64,000 nucleotides of DNA from Paractinoplanes atraurantiacus (GTDB lineage Bacteria; Actinomycetota; Actinomycetes; Mycobacteriales; Micromonosporaceae). A model generated the notes under the pieces. That model made no database searches. It saw only the letters and a list, made by a program, of their open reading frames with translations, and was not told the origin of the DNA. Location of the stretch: the NCBI RefSeq assembly GCF_900215205.1, contig NZ_OBDY01000004.1, forward strand, positions 106,348-170,347. Direction: 5' to 3'. Below are positions 26,800-35,557 of the stretch, piece by piece; position 1 is the first letter of the stretch, and every line of letters begins with the position of its first letter. Position numbers and translations under genes: made by a program.

Positions 26800-27172
26800 T
26801 CACCTTTGTCACGACGGACTTGGCGGCGCGGTCGTGCAGGCCGCGGCCGTCACCGTCGTTGATCAGCGCGGGGATGACCAGGGCAAGCAGAAGAGCCCTG
26901 ATCAGGGCGCGGACGATGCCGATGGCGCCGCCGTCGACGACCGAGACGATGCGGATCTTCGCCAGCATCATGCCGAGGGTCTGTCCGAAAAGGCCGACGA
27001 AGAAGGCGTGCACCACGACGAAGACGCCCAGCTGGGCCCAGGGGTTCGTCCGCAGGTCGTCGACCAGCAGACTGGCGACCAGGGTGGCCAGCGCCCAGTC
27101 GATCACCAGGGCGACCAGTCGCCGGCCGAAGCCGGCCAGCTCCACCTGCCTGAGGTCGATCGCTTCCGCCAT
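26789..27172 (-). CDS. RDD family membrane protein
   Basis: 127 residues with three hydrophobic segments. The first contains the family's Arg-Asp pattern (GRRLVALVIDWALATLVA); then come GLFGQTLGMMLAKIRIV and a final RALIRALLLALVIPALIND followed by the conserved DRAAKSVV. RDD proteins are small membrane proteins of uncertain role, some acting in Na+/H+ exchange. It stands alone, upstream of and divergent from glnA, as is common in actinobacteria. ATG 27172 is used. Confidence 0.88.
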   Translation of the reverse strand: MAEAIDLRQVELAGFGRRLVALVIDWALATLVASLLVDDLRTNPWAQLGVFVVVHAFFVGLFGQTLGMMLAKIRIVSVVDGGAIGIVRALIRALLLALVIPALINDGDGRGLHDRAAKSVVTKVIKQ

Positions 27173-27251
27173 GGCTGAAGGGTACGCGGGGAGGTTTCGG
27201 TGACCCGGCACACGCCCCGGCCGACACGCGATAGCCTCACCCACAGTGTTC

Positions 27252-27289
27252 GTAACACGGCAGAAACATTTGGGATACGCCGGGGCAAC
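27252..27289 (+). promoter_or_regulatory. GlnR-type binding box upstream of glnA
   Basis: Four 5-mers are spaced exactly 6 bp apart: GTAAC (27252-27256), GAAAC (27263-27267), GATAC (27274-27278) and GCAAC (27285-27289). The first pair matches the gTnAC-N6-GaAAC consensus of GlnR perfectly and the second pair has one mismatch per half. The box ends 81 bp before the glnA GTG, the normal place for GlnR control of nitrogen genes. Confidence 0.75.
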
Positions 27290-27370
27290 TCCCACCCCAT
27301 AGCGTCGCTGCCAGCCTAGCCACGCGGCGGACCACGCCGCCCCGGTATCGATTTTTCGCGCCAGGAGGAC

Positions 27371-28798
27371 GTGTTGTTCGCCAATCCCGAGGAACTCCTG
27401 CGATACCTCAAGGACGAGGACGTCAAATTCGTCGACGTGCGGTTCTGTGACCTGCCCGGCGTGATGCAGCACTTCAACATGCCGGTCGAGTCGTTCGACG
27501 ACAGCGTCGTGACCGACGGCCTCGCCTTCGACGGATCCTCGATCCGCGGGTTCCAGGCCATCCACGAGTCCGACATGATGCTGCTGCCGGACGTCACCAC
27601 GGCCTTCATCGACCCTTTCCGCATCCAGAAGACGCTGGCGCTGAACTTCTTCATCCACGACCCGTTCACGCGTGAGGCCTACTCGCGTGACCCGCGCAAC
27701 GTGGCGAAGAAGGCCGAGACCTACCTGGCCTCCAGCGGCATCGCCGACACCGCGTACTTCGGCGCCGAGGCCGAGTTCTACATCTTCGACTCGATCCGCC
27801 ACTCCACGGCCGCGCACGAGGCGTTCTACTACGTCGACTCGATCGAGGGCGCCTGGAACTCCGGCCGGGAGGAGGAGGGCGGCAACCGCGGCTACAAGAC
27901 CGCCTACAAGGGTGGCTACTTCCCCGTCGCGCCGGTCGACCACTACTCCGACCTGCGCGACGCCATGGTCCGCCGCCTCATCGACGTCGGCTTCACCGTC
28001 GAGCGCTCGCACCACGAGGTCGGCACCGCCGGCCAGGCCGAGATCAACTACAAGTTCTCGACCCTGCTGCACGCCGGCGACCAGATGCAGATGTTCAAGT
28101 ACATCATCAAGAACACGGCCTGGGAGCACGGCAAGACGGCCACGTTCATGCCGAAGCCGCTGTTCGGCGACAACGGCTCGGGCATGCACACCCACCAGAG
28201 CCTGTGGCTGAACGGCGAGCCGCTGTTCTACGACGAGACGGGCTACGCGGGCCTGTCCGACACGGCCCGCTGGTACATCGGCGGCCTGCTGGCGCACGCG
28301 CCCAGCCTGCTGGCGTTCACCAACCCGACGGTCAACTCGTACCGTCGGCTGGTGCCCGGCTACGAGGCCCCGGTCAACCTGGTCTACTCGCAGCGCAACC
28401 GCTCGGCCTGCACCCGCATCCCGGTCACGGGAAGCAACCCGAAGGCCAAGCGCGTCGAGTTCCGCGTCCCGGACCCGTCGGGCAACCCGTACCTGTCGTT
28501 CTCGGCCCAGATGATGGCCGGCCTCGACGGCATCAAGAACAAGATCGAGCCCCCGGCCCCGATCGACAAGGACCTCTACGACCTCCCGCCGGAGGAGTGG
28601 GGCACCGTCAAGCAGGTGCCGGGCTCGCTCGACGCGGTCCTGAACAGCCTGGAGAACGACCACGAGTTCCTCACGGCCGGCGGCGTCTTCACCGACGACC
28701 TGATCAGCACGTGGATCGACTGGAAGCGCACCAACGAGATCGACCCGGTCCGCCTCCGCCCGACCCCCCACGAATTCGAGATGTACTACAACGTCTAA
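27371..28798 (+). CDS. glnA: Glutamine synthetase type I
   Basis: Makes glutamine from glutamate, ammonia and ATP. The 475-residue protein is a GSI-beta form. It has the N-terminal FDGSSIRGF, the metal and glutamate site EAEFYIFD, the ATP-binding [16 protein letters not shown], the [13 protein letters not shown] segment, and the adenylylation loop [11 protein letters not shown] with target Tyr at about 403. Modification is expected from GlnE, encoded 20 kb downstream. The GTG is fixed by AGGAGG just upstream. A GlnR-type box precedes it and a strong hairpin terminator follows. Confidence 0.96.
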   Translation: MLFANPEELLRYLKDEDVKFVDVRFCDLPGVMQHFNMPVESFDDSVVTDGLAFDGSSIRGFQAIHESDMMLLPDVTTAFIDPFRIQKTLALNFFIHDPFTREAYSRDPRNVAKKAETYLASSGIADTAYFGAEAEFYIFDSIRHSTAAHEAFYYVDSIEGAWNSGREEEGGNRGYKTAYKGGYFPVAPVDHYSDLRDAMVRRLIDVGFTVERSHHEVGTAGQAEINYKFSTLLHAGDQMQMFKYIIKNTAWEHGKTATFMPKPLFGDNGSGMHTHQSLWLNGEPLFYDETGYAGLSDTARWYIGGLLAHAPSLLAFTNPTVNSYRRLVPGYEAPVNLVYSQRNRSACTRIPVTGSNPKAKRVEFRVPDPSGNPYLSFSAQMMAGLDGIKNKIEPPAPIDKDLYDLPPEEWGTVKQVPGSLDAVLNSLENDHEFLTAGGVFTDDLISTWIDWKRTNEIDPVRLRPTPHEFEMYYNV

Positions 28799-29136
28799 GC
28801 ATGATCATGATTATGACCAGCGGCTCCGTCCGCTGATCTGACCTTGGGCCCGTCACCGGCCCAGACCTGGAAACGGCGGTCACGCCCGGCTCACAGCCGG
28901 GGTGGCCGCCGTTTTACGTTCGCCAGACGTCCCATCAATCACGAGCGGGCCCAGTCGACCCGTCCGGCCACTCGTGCGCGTACTCGTTGAGCGTCCCGCG
29001 TAGACATGTCTGAACGGGACGCCCAGCCCTCCGAGCGCCTCCGGCGGGCAGCGTGCGATGGTGTGCGACCCCGCCTCGGTTGACGTCGCGTATCCTCTGC
29101 CGGTTGCTGACGAGCCGGTGCGGAGAGGCAGCCGAC
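28799..29136. other. Intergenic region after glnA
   Basis: Contains the glnA terminator and, before it, a smaller hairpin (AGCGG...CCGCT near 28819-28834). The rest shows no supported gene. A minus-strand frame overlapping the next gene has unconvincing composition. The last 60 bp should hold the promoter of the membrane coiled-coil gene, but no clear consensus hexamers were identified. Confidence 0.5.
28871..28916 (+). terminator. Intrinsic terminator of glnA
   Basis: AAACGGCGG (28871-28879) pairs with CCGCCGTTT (28906-28914). An inner CCCGGC/GCCGGG helix extends the stem, and the sequence runs into TTTTA. It lies 72 bp after the glnA stop. Confidence 0.75.
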
Positions 29137-29727
29137 GTGGTTGATGTGCTCAATGTCGTCATCTCAACCGCTATTTCCATTGCTTCGCTGCTTCTTGCGT
29201 ACATGGGCTGGGTCAGTAGCGGCCGCGAAGATCAAGCCCGTATACGGGCGCAATCGGCCGTCTCCTCGGCGCTCGAGAAACTTCCGGCTGCGGAAGCAGG
29301 GCAGCGCACGTGGGACCGGCTCCGTGAGCAACTCGACGAGCCGGCGGTGGAACGGATCGCCCGTATCACCGGAGCTCTGAGCGAGTCGCAGAGATTGATC
29401 GCCGAATTGCAGGCCGAAGTGGATACGAAGCTTGCCGCGGTCGAGCGTCTTCGCGCCGAGGAGGAGCAGAACCGTCAGCTCGCGGCGATGCGCGAGGAGG
29501 AGGCCGAGGCGGTCCGGCGTCTCCTCAGGACAACGATCGAGTCGGCCCATGACGAGCTGCGGGCAGGCCTGGAACACGAGCGGGACGATTTGCGCGTCCG
29601 GCTCCAAGAGCTGCAGTCCGCGCTCGACGGCATGCGCGAGTCCAGCCGCAAAGATCAGATCCGGTTCTTTGTTTACGGCGTCGGTGTGTCGATCCCTATC
29701 GGCATTCTCATCAACATCTTCGTCTGA
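29137..29727 (+). CDS. Membrane-anchored coiled-coil protein of unknown function
   Basis: 196 residues. A short N-terminus precedes a membrane helix (VISTAISIASLLLAYMGWVSS). A long charged region follows (residues about 38-170: LREQLDEPAVERI, ELQAEVDTKLAAVERLRAEEEQNRQ...) with clear heptad character. A second hydrophobic helix ends the protein (FFVYGVGVSIPIGILINIFV). Both ends would sit in the membrane with a cytosolic coiled coil between. GTG 29137 has GGAGAG about 9 nt upstream. Codon usage is less GC-biased than in neighbours, suggesting a more recent arrival. No family was recognised. Confidence 0.65.
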   Translation: MVDVLNVVISTAISIASLLLAYMGWVSSGREDQARIRAQSAVSSALEKLPAAEAGQRTWDRLREQLDEPAVERIARITGALSESQRLIAELQAEVDTKLAAVERLRAEEEQNRQLAAMREEEAEAVRRLLRTTIESAHDELRAGLEHERDDLRVRLQELQSALDGMRESSRKDQIRFFVYGVGVSIPIGILINIFV

Positions 29728-29743
29728 CCACCCGGCGCCGGGC

Positions 29744-32700
29744 TCAGACGTCCATGTCGGCGGCTGCGGCGGCGGTCGCCGCGGTCACGGTGGCGGCTCG
29801 GGTGTAGGCCTCGTCGAAGGCAGAGGAGCCCAGAGCGGCGCGGGCCTCCGCGGTTATGCGGTCCACGTCGGGGACGGCCTTGTCCTTTGAGCCTCGTACG
29901 GCGTCGGCGGCGCCCAGCAGGAAAGCTGCCTTTGCGGGGTTGCCCTCTCGGAGGACCAAGTCGGCTATTCCTACCAGGACCACCGCGATCACCGGTGAGT
30001 CTCGGGAGGACATCGCGGCCTCCATCGCCTCCTCGTGGCAGGTGCGGGCTGCTCCCAGGTCGCCTGAGGCCGCGTCTACCAAGCCCTGTGTGCTCATCGT
30101 TATGGCTCGGAACTGGGGCACTGCGGCTGGGTGGCGCATCAGGCGTACGGCCGCCTCCATGCTTCGGCGGGCCTCCTCCAAGTCGCCCTCCATGCGGGCG
30201 AACGTGGCGCTTCCGTAGGCCACCGAGGCGTTCACCTCGGGGAGGTTGATCTCGTCGGCTGCCGCCTTGGCCTTTTTCAGGACTGTGCGGGCCTCGGCCG
30301 CCTCGCCGGCCAGCCACAGCTGGTGGGCCAGCTTCACCTCCATCTGGGGCAGATCCTCGCGTACGCCCACCTCGCTGACCAGGGCTATCGCCTCACGCTG
30401 CCAGATGACGGCCTGGGCGAAGTCGCCCGCGGACGCTGCCATGTCGCCCAAGGAGCTCAAGGTGAAGCCGATGCCCCAGCGTTCACCGATCGCGCGGAAG
30501 CCGGCCAGGGCCTCGCGCATCTCGCGTTCGGCGACCTCGGGGCTCTGGCCGAAGTTGAGGCGCAGCTGCGACGTCATCATCTTGGCCACCGCCCGCAGCC
30601 ACGGGTCGGGGTCGTGGAACAGGGGCTCCGTCATGCGGAAGCCGGCCTCGGGGTCGTTGCGGTCGTCGAACATCACCGACAGGGGGCCGATCATGCGCAG
30701 GGCCGGATGCGCCGCCTGGCTGTGGGCGCCCGTGTCGCGGGCCCGGCGGAACTCCTCCTCCACCCGTTCCAGCGGCAGCGCGCCCTCGAGGCCGTTGATC
30801 GCCGCGTACGTGTGGACCAGCGCCAGCTCGTCGCGGTCCACCCCGTCGGGTGGCAGCGCCGAGACGCCGGCCGCCAGCACCGCGCCCTCCGACCGGTGGC
30901 CGCTCAGCCACCAGTACCAGCCGAGCCGGGCGACCAGCGCGGCGCCGGTCACCGTGTCACCGGCCTCGATCGCCGCCCGTACGGCCGCGTGCAGGTTGTC
31001 GTGTTCCGCCGCCAGGCGGCGCAGCCACACCAGCTGGTCGGCCGCGCGCAGTTGCGGGTCGGCCTCGCCGGCCAGCTCGATCAGCCAGGCCGCCAGGGCC
31101 AGCCGCTGCGACTCCGTCTCGCCGGCCAGGGCCAGCTGCTCCAGGCCGTACTCCCGAATCGTCTCCAGCATCCGATAGCGGCCGTCCGGGCCCAGCACCA
31201 TCAGCGACTTGTCCACCAAGCCGCCCAGCACCTCCAGGTCGGTGTCGCACACCCGCTCGACCGCGTCCGCGTCGGCGCCGCCGGAGAACAGCGCGAACCG
31301 GCGCCACAGGCGGCGCGACGGCTCGTCGATCAGGTCCCAGCTCCAGTCGACCACCGCCCGCAGTGTCTGATGCCGGGGCAACAGCAGGCTGCCGCCGGTC
31401 AGCAGGCGGAAACGGTCGGCCAGGCGGTCGGCCAGGACCGATACCGGGAGGGTACGCAGCCGGGCCGCGGCCAGCTCGATGGCGAGCGGCATGCCGTCGA
31501 GGGCGCGGCAGATCCGTACGACCGCTTCGACGTTCTCCTCGGTCAGGGTGAAGCCGGCGGCGCGGTCGAGCAGAAGGCGTACGGCCGGAAAGCCGGAAGC
31601 GATCGCCGCCGCCGCACCCACCGGCGGGAGAGCCAGAGGCTCGACCGGGCAGAGCCTTTCGCCCGGAATGCCCAGCGGCTCGCGGCTCGTCGTGAGCAGG
31701 CGGACGCCCGGCGCCGCGCGCAGCAGAGCGTCGGCGACCTGCGCGGCGGCGGCGATCAGATGCTCGCAGTTGTCCAGGATGATCAGCATCTCGCGGCCGG
31801 CGACCGCGCTGATCAGCCGATCGAGGGTCTCACCGAGCGGCACCCGTCCGGGCACGTCGAGGATGGGCTGGCCGCGCGGCACCAGCGTGTTGAGCACGGC
31901 CTGCGGCACCTCGGCCGGGTCGGTGACCGGGGCCAGCTCGACCCGCCACACCTCACCCGGCACCTTGGCGCCGACTTCGACCGAAAGGCGAGTCTTTCCA
32001 CTTCCGCCCGGACCGAGGAGGATGACGAGGCGATTCGTGCGAATTTCATTTAGCAGGTACGTGATCTCCTGCTCCCGGCCGACGAAGCTGCTCACCTCGG
32101 CCGGCAGATTGCCGCGGGCCGGTGCGGGCTCATCCCGCAGCAGCGACATGTGCAGCTCGGTGAGCTCGGCCGAAGGATCGGCGCCGAGCGTCTCGGCCAG
32201 CGAGCGGCGGACCTGCTCGAAGACTTCCAGCGCCCGTCCCGGATTGCCGCCCGCTCGCAAAGCCCGCATGAGCAGTGCCGCCAGGCGTTCGTCGAGCGGA
32301 TGGGCCGCGACCAGCCCCTCCAACTCGGGCACGGTGTCCCGGGTTCCGATCTCGGCCGCGAGCCATTGCCGCCGCGCGGTGTCCCGCAACTGTTCCAATC
32401 GGACGGCCTCGGCGCGCGCGACGTCGGGGAAGTCGAGTTCGCCCCGCCACAGCTCGAGGGCGGCTGACGGGTCGACGGGAGCGAGCCGGGTGAACAGGTG
32501 GGCGTCGACCCGGTCCGCCTCGATGGCCAGCCGATATCCGCCGTTCATGGCCTCTACCGCCAGTCCCGCCCGGCGCAGCCGCGACACGAGGGCCTGGAGA
32601 GCGTTCCCGGCCGCCGCGGGCGGATCATCGGCCCAGACCCCGTCGATCAGCCGCTCGGCCGAGACGACGCGGCCGGCGTCGAGGGCGAGGAGCAGCAGGA

Positions 32701-32785
32701 GGGTACGGAGACGAGCGCCCGCGACCGGCACGGTCTCCCCACCGTCGGCGCGCAGCTCCAACGGCCCGAGAACCGCGATCTCCAC
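29744..32785 (-). CDS. AfsR/SARP-like regulator with NB-ARC-type ATPase and TPRs
   Basis: 1013 residues. The N-terminal OmpR-like DNA-binding domain (MEIAVLGPLELRADG...) is followed by a bacterial transcriptional activation domain (to about residue 245). Then comes a STAND ATPase with Walker A (VILLGPGGSGKTRLS) and Walker B (MLIILDNCEHLI), and a C-terminal helical repeat half. Large AfsR-type proteins activate secondary-metabolism or morphological genes. No biosynthetic cluster is adjacent, so it is probably pleiotropic or controls distant genes. The stop lies 16 bp from the convergent coiled-coil gene. Confidence 0.88.
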   Translation of the reverse strand: MEIAVLGPLELRADGGETVPVAGARLRTLLLLLALDAGRVVSAERLIDGVWADDPPAAAGNALQALVSRLRRAGLAVEAMNGGYRLAIEADRVDAHLFTRLAPVDPSAALELWRGELDFPDVARAEAVRLEQLRDTARRQWLAAEIGTRDTVPELEGLVAAHPLDERLAALLMRALRAGGNPGRALEVFEQVRRSLAETLGADPSAELTELHMSLLRDEPAPARGNLPAEVSSFVGREQEITYLLNEIRTNRLVILLGPGGSGKTRLSVEVGAKVPGEVWRVELAPVTDPAEVPQAVLNTLVPRGQPILDVPGRVPLGETLDRLISAVAGREMLIILDNCEHLIAAAAQVADALLRAAPGVRLLTTSREPLGIPGERLCPVEPLALPPVGAAAAIASGFPAVRLLLDRAAGFTLTEENVEAVVRICRALDGMPLAIELAAARLRTLPVSVLADRLADRFRLLTGGSLLLPRHQTLRAVVDWSWDLIDEPSRRLWRRFALFSGGADADAVERVCDTDLEVLGGLVDKSLMVLGPDGRYRMLETIREYGLEQLALAGETESQRLALAAWLIELAGEADPQLRAADQLVWLRRLAAEHDNLHAAVRAAIEAGDTVTGAALVARLGWYWWLSGHRSEGAVLAAGVSALPPDGVDRDELALVHTYAAINGLEGALPLERVEEEFRRARDTGAHSQAAHPALRMIGPLSVMFDDRNDPEAGFRMTEPLFHDPDPWLRAVAKMMTSQLRLNFGQSPEVAEREMREALAGFRAIGERWGIGFTLSSLGDMAASAGDFAQAVIWQREAIALVSEVGVREDLPQMEVKLAHQLWLAGEAAEARTVLKKAKAAADEINLPEVNASVAYGSATFARMEGDLEEARRSMEAAVRLMRHPAAVPQFRAITMSTQGLVDAASGDLGAARTCHEEAMEAAMSSRDSPVIAVVLVGIADLVLREGNPAKAAFLLGAADAVRGSKDKAVPDVDRITAEARAALGSSAFDEAYTRAATVTAATAAAAADMDV

Positions 32786-32821
32786 CCGTACGATTCTGCC
32801 CGCTCTGGCAAATCGGTGGTG

Positions 32822-33280
32822 TCAGGTGAGACTCGACCAGGGGAAGTTGATCCACTTGTCGGTGCGCTTCCACACGTACTCGCAATTGATGATGGTGTGT
32901 GGCTTTTCGTAGATGACCGCGGTGCGCACCTCGGCGGCGTGGGCCGTGCAGAAGTCGCGGACCAGTTTGATGGTCTCGCCGGTGTCGGCGACGTCGTCGA
33001 CGATCAGCACGTGGGCGCCGGTCATGTCGGCGACGCTGGGCTCCGGTCCCAGCATGACCGGGGTGTCCAGGCGCTCGTCGACGCCCGTGTAGAACTCGAC
33101 GTTGACCACGTGCAGGTTCTTCACGTCGAGGGCGTAACTGATCGAGCCCGCCGCGAACAGCCCACCTCGCGCCACGGCCAGGATCAGGCTCGGGCGCCAG
33201 CCGTCATCGGCGATCTGCTGGGCCAGGGCGCGCCCCGCCCGCCCGAAGTCGTCCCAGGTCAGGATCTCCCGCTCGGTCAC
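32822..33280 (-). CDS. Purine-type phosphoribosyltransferase
   Basis: 152 residues of the type I PRTase fold, with LILAVARGGLFAAG (PPi loop) and the PRPP motif HVLIVDDVADTGET near residue 90. It resembles xanthine/guanine/hypoxanthine phosphoribosyltransferase-like salvage enzymes, but the base specificity cannot be read. The ATG at 33280 is 4 bp from the stop of the gene upstream on the same strand, so they are probably cotranscribed. Confidence 0.82.
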   Translation of the reverse strand: MTEREILTWDDFGRAGRALAQQIADDGWRPSLILAVARGGLFAAGSISYALDVKNLHVVNVEFYTGVDERLDTPVMLGPEPSVADMTGAHVLIVDDVADTGETIKLVRDFCTAHAAEVRTAVIYEKPHTIINCEYVWKRTDKWINFPWSSLT

Positions 33281-33284
33281 GCGT

Positions 33285-33734
33285 TCAACCTACCGGCCAC
33301 ACGTATGGGAGATCATCCGGCACGTCCGGGCCGAACAGCGGGCGATAGAAATCCGGATCCTTGCGCAGCAGCGCCGACTGGTGGCTCCGGTGCACGTCTT
33401 CGTCACCGAGCCACGGGGGAAGTTCTTTTTCAACGGCCAATTCTTTTTGCGTACGTACGGGACGGCCCAGCCCGAGATCGGCCACCAGGGTCGCTGCGCA
33501 GGTGTCGGGGCGTCCCGTGGCGGTCCAGACGGCGCACATGTCGAGGCCGTAGCGGACCAGCCCTTCCGCGTACCCCCGCCACATCTTCACCGCCGGGTGG
33601 TGGCGCCATCCGTACCCCTCGACCGTCAGCCCCCGCAGCACCTGAATGGTCTCCACCCGCTGCTTGCCCAGCCGCTTCTGATCGAGCGCCTCGGCCGACG
33701 CGACGAAGTCCGGGTAAGGCAGGAATGTCTGCAT
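33285..33734 (-). CDS. MSMEG_6728-family protein, pyrimidine-dimer glycosylase-like
   Basis: 149 residues beginning MQTFLPYPDFVASAEALDQKRLGKQRVET. This segment, with LDxKRLGKQRVE and the later HHPAVKMWRGY, is the hallmark of the actinobacterial MSMEG_6728 group related to T4 endonuclease V (Pyr_excise fold). The N-terminus, where T4 EndoV has its catalytic Thr2, differs here (Met-Gln-Thr), so activity on UV damage is unproven. It is upstream of the phosphoribosyltransferase on the same strand. Confidence 0.75.
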   Translation of the reverse strand: MQTFLPYPDFVASAEALDQKRLGKQRVETIQVLRGLTVEGYGWRHHPAVKMWRGYAEGLVRYGLDMCAVWTATGRPDTCAATLVADLGLGRPVRTQKELAVEKELPPWLGDEDVHRSHQSALLRKDPDFYRPLFGPDVPDDLPYVWPVG

Positions 33735-33819
33735 CCCCCGATTCTTCCCTGGTGGGGTGGCGCTACCCGCCGATCACGCAAGAGAATCTTCCGGTGATCC
33801 GCGACCTCTTCTCCCGCCG

Positions 33820-34242
33820 GTGACCGCCCCCCGGCACGTCTCCCTCGACCCGGACGGCCTGGCCGGCCTGTGCGTGCTCGTCGCCGCCCCCACCGGAGTC
33901 GTCTACCACCACCAGTACGGCGGCACGGCGTGCCGCCAGGGCCGCCAGGAGGGCTTCCTGGTCCCGCTGGCCGCGTTCAGCGCCCTCGACGAGCTCCGCG
34001 AGATCTTCGAGGTTCACCTGGACAGCGTCGGCACCTGGAATTACCGCTGGCCCGACGAGGAACTGGACCATTTGCGCCGCGTCATCGGCGAGGTCTCCTA
34101 CTGGGCGTCCGACGACGGCCGCAGCGAGGAGCCGAAGCCCTTGACCCTCGACGAGTCCCGCCTCCCGGATGTGGACGAGGCCTGGATCCCGGTCGAGACC
34201 CCCGACGGCCCCGGCATCCTCATCTGGCCCAACTCCGACTGA
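33820..34242 (+). CDS. DUF6210 protein
   Basis: 140-residue acidic, soluble protein. The core FLVPLAAFSALDELREIFEVHL, followed by GTWNYRWPDEELDHLRRVIGEVSYW, fits the DUF6210 family. GTG 33820 is the most likely start because an upstream ATG would add residues running antisense to the neighbouring gene. Function is unknown. Its stop lies 4 bp before the methyltransferase ATG, suggesting cotranscription. Confidence 0.65.
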   Translation: MTAPRHVSLDPDGLAGLCVLVAAPTGVVYHHQYGGTACRQGRQEGFLVPLAAFSALDELREIFEVHLDSVGTWNYRWPDEELDHLRRVIGEVSYWASDDGRSEEPKPLTLDESRLPDVDEAWIPVETPDGPGILIWPNSD

Positions 34243-34246
34243 GCGG

Positions 34247-35026
34247 ATGAATGTTGATCCGGTGGCGCACAACCGTGTGGCCTGGGACCGGCAGGTCGAC
34301 CAGGGCAACGAGTGGTCGCGGCCGATCTCCGCCGAGACCGTCGCCAAGGCGCGGGCCGGTGACTGGTCGGTCGTCCTCATCGGATACCGGCCCGTGGACC
34401 GTTCCTGGTTCCCCGCCGACCTGGCCGGCGCGGACGTGCTGTGCCTGGCCTCCGGCGGCGGCCAGCAGGGGCCGACGCTCGCCGCGGCCGGGGCCCGGGT
34501 CACCGTGCTGGACAACTCGCCGCGCCAGCTCGAACAGGACGAGCTGGTCGCCCAGCGCGACAACCTGCCGCTGCGCACGGTGCTCGGCGACATGCGCGAC
34601 CTGTCCGCGTTCGCCGACGGCTCGTTCGACCTGGTCTTCAACCCGGTCTCGAACCTGTTCGTCCCCGAGCTCGCCCCGGTGTGGCGCGAGTCCTTCCGGG
34701 TGCTGCGGCCGGGCGGCACGCTCCTGTGTGGCTTCCTCAACCCGGACAACTACCTGTTCGACCACGAGGCCCTGGACGAGCGCGGCGAGCTGCTGGTCCG
34801 GCACAAGCTGCCGTACAGCGACCTCACACACGTACCGGCCGAAGAACGCGAACGGCTCTTCGGCGCCGACGCTCCGCTGGAGTACAGCCACACCATGACC
34901 GACCAGCTCGGCGGCCAACTGGCCGCCGGCTTCGTCATCACCGGCTTCGAGGAGGCGCCACACCACTCGGACGCCACCGCGGGCTGGCTGCCCGGCTACT
35001 TCGCGACCCGCGCCGTGAAGCCATAG
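34247..35026 (+). CDS. Class I SAM-dependent methyltransferase
   Basis: 259 residues. The SAM-binding motif I is ADVLCLASGGGQQGPTLAAAG, with VTVLDNSPRQLEQD (motif II region), FDLVFNPVSNLF and the post-motif RVLRPGGTLLCGF. The N-terminal NRVAWDRQVDQGNEWS is shared by a group of uncharacterised methyltransferases. The substrate is unknown. ATG 34247 is used and partly overlaps the ribosome-binding context left by the preceding gene. Confidence 0.82.
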   Translation: MNVDPVAHNRVAWDRQVDQGNEWSRPISAETVAKARAGDWSVVLIGYRPVDRSWFPADLAGADVLCLASGGGQQGPTLAAAGARVTVLDNSPRQLEQDELVAQRDNLPLRTVLGDMRDLSAFADGSFDLVFNPVSNLFVPELAPVWRESFRVLRPGGTLLCGFLNPDNYLFDHEALDERGELLVRHKLPYSDLTHVPAEERERLFGADAPLEYSHTMTDQLGGQLAAGFVITGFEEAPHHSDATAGWLPGYFATRAVKP

Positions 35027-35134
35027 GCCCGTTCCACTCACGGAATGTGTCATCCGCTCGGTGGATGAGGTGGCCGTCGGGTTGCCTCATGCTGATAAAC
35101 CGTGTGGTGACGTTGCGCGAGGAGCTGATCACCT

Positions 35135-35557
35135 GTGGCTGATCTTGGAGTGCTGGTGCAGGACGTGATTCCGTTCGTGTCGGCCGCGGCCGGCGTGTAC
35201 GGGGGCGCCGTGGTGCAGAAGGTGACCGACGCGGCCGCCGACGCCGGGGCGGACGCCACGGTGGGAGTGGGCCGGCGGTTGCTGCGCCGCCTGTTCACCT
35301 CCGGTCGCGGCGAGCAGATCCAGGCGGCGGTGGTGGAGGTCGCCGAGTCGCCGGAGGACGAGGCGTCGGTGGCGGTATTGCGGGCGCAGTTGGTGAAGGC
35401 CTTGTCGCAAGATCCGCAACTGCTGCAGGACTTGTCGCAGATCCTAGGTGAGGCTGGGGTCGGCACGGACCGGTACAAGGTGACCGTCACCGGCAGCCAA
35501 GGCGTACAGATCGGGTCGGGCAACACGCAGACGAACACGTTCACGTCGCCGGCGTGA
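35135..35557 (+). CDS. Putative cell-death effector with C-terminal RHIM-like amyloid motif
   Basis: 140 residues. Residues 1-105 are predicted all-helical, with an amphipathic/hydrophobic glycine-alanine-rich first part (DVIPFVSAAAGVYGGAVVQKV) and an Arg-rich turn (GVGRRLLRRLF), reminiscent of HeLo/Bell-type membrane-lytic domains. Residues 114-136 hold YKVTVTGSQGVQIGSGNTQT. Its GVQIGSGN core matches the RHIM amyloid consensus (VQ[IV]GxxN in mammalian RIPK1/RIPK3). GTG 35135 has GAGGAG upstream. The stop overlaps the start of the NLR gene, which carries the same motif at its N-terminus, so the pair is probably receptor and executioner. The effector-domain identity is inference. Confidence 0.7.
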   Translation: MADLGVLVQDVIPFVSAAAGVYGGAVVQKVTDAAADAGADATVGVGRRLLRRLFTSGRGEQIQAAVVEVAESPEDEASVAVLRAQLVKALSQDPQLLQDLSQILGEAGVGTDRYKVTVTGSQGVQIGSGNTQTNTFTSPA

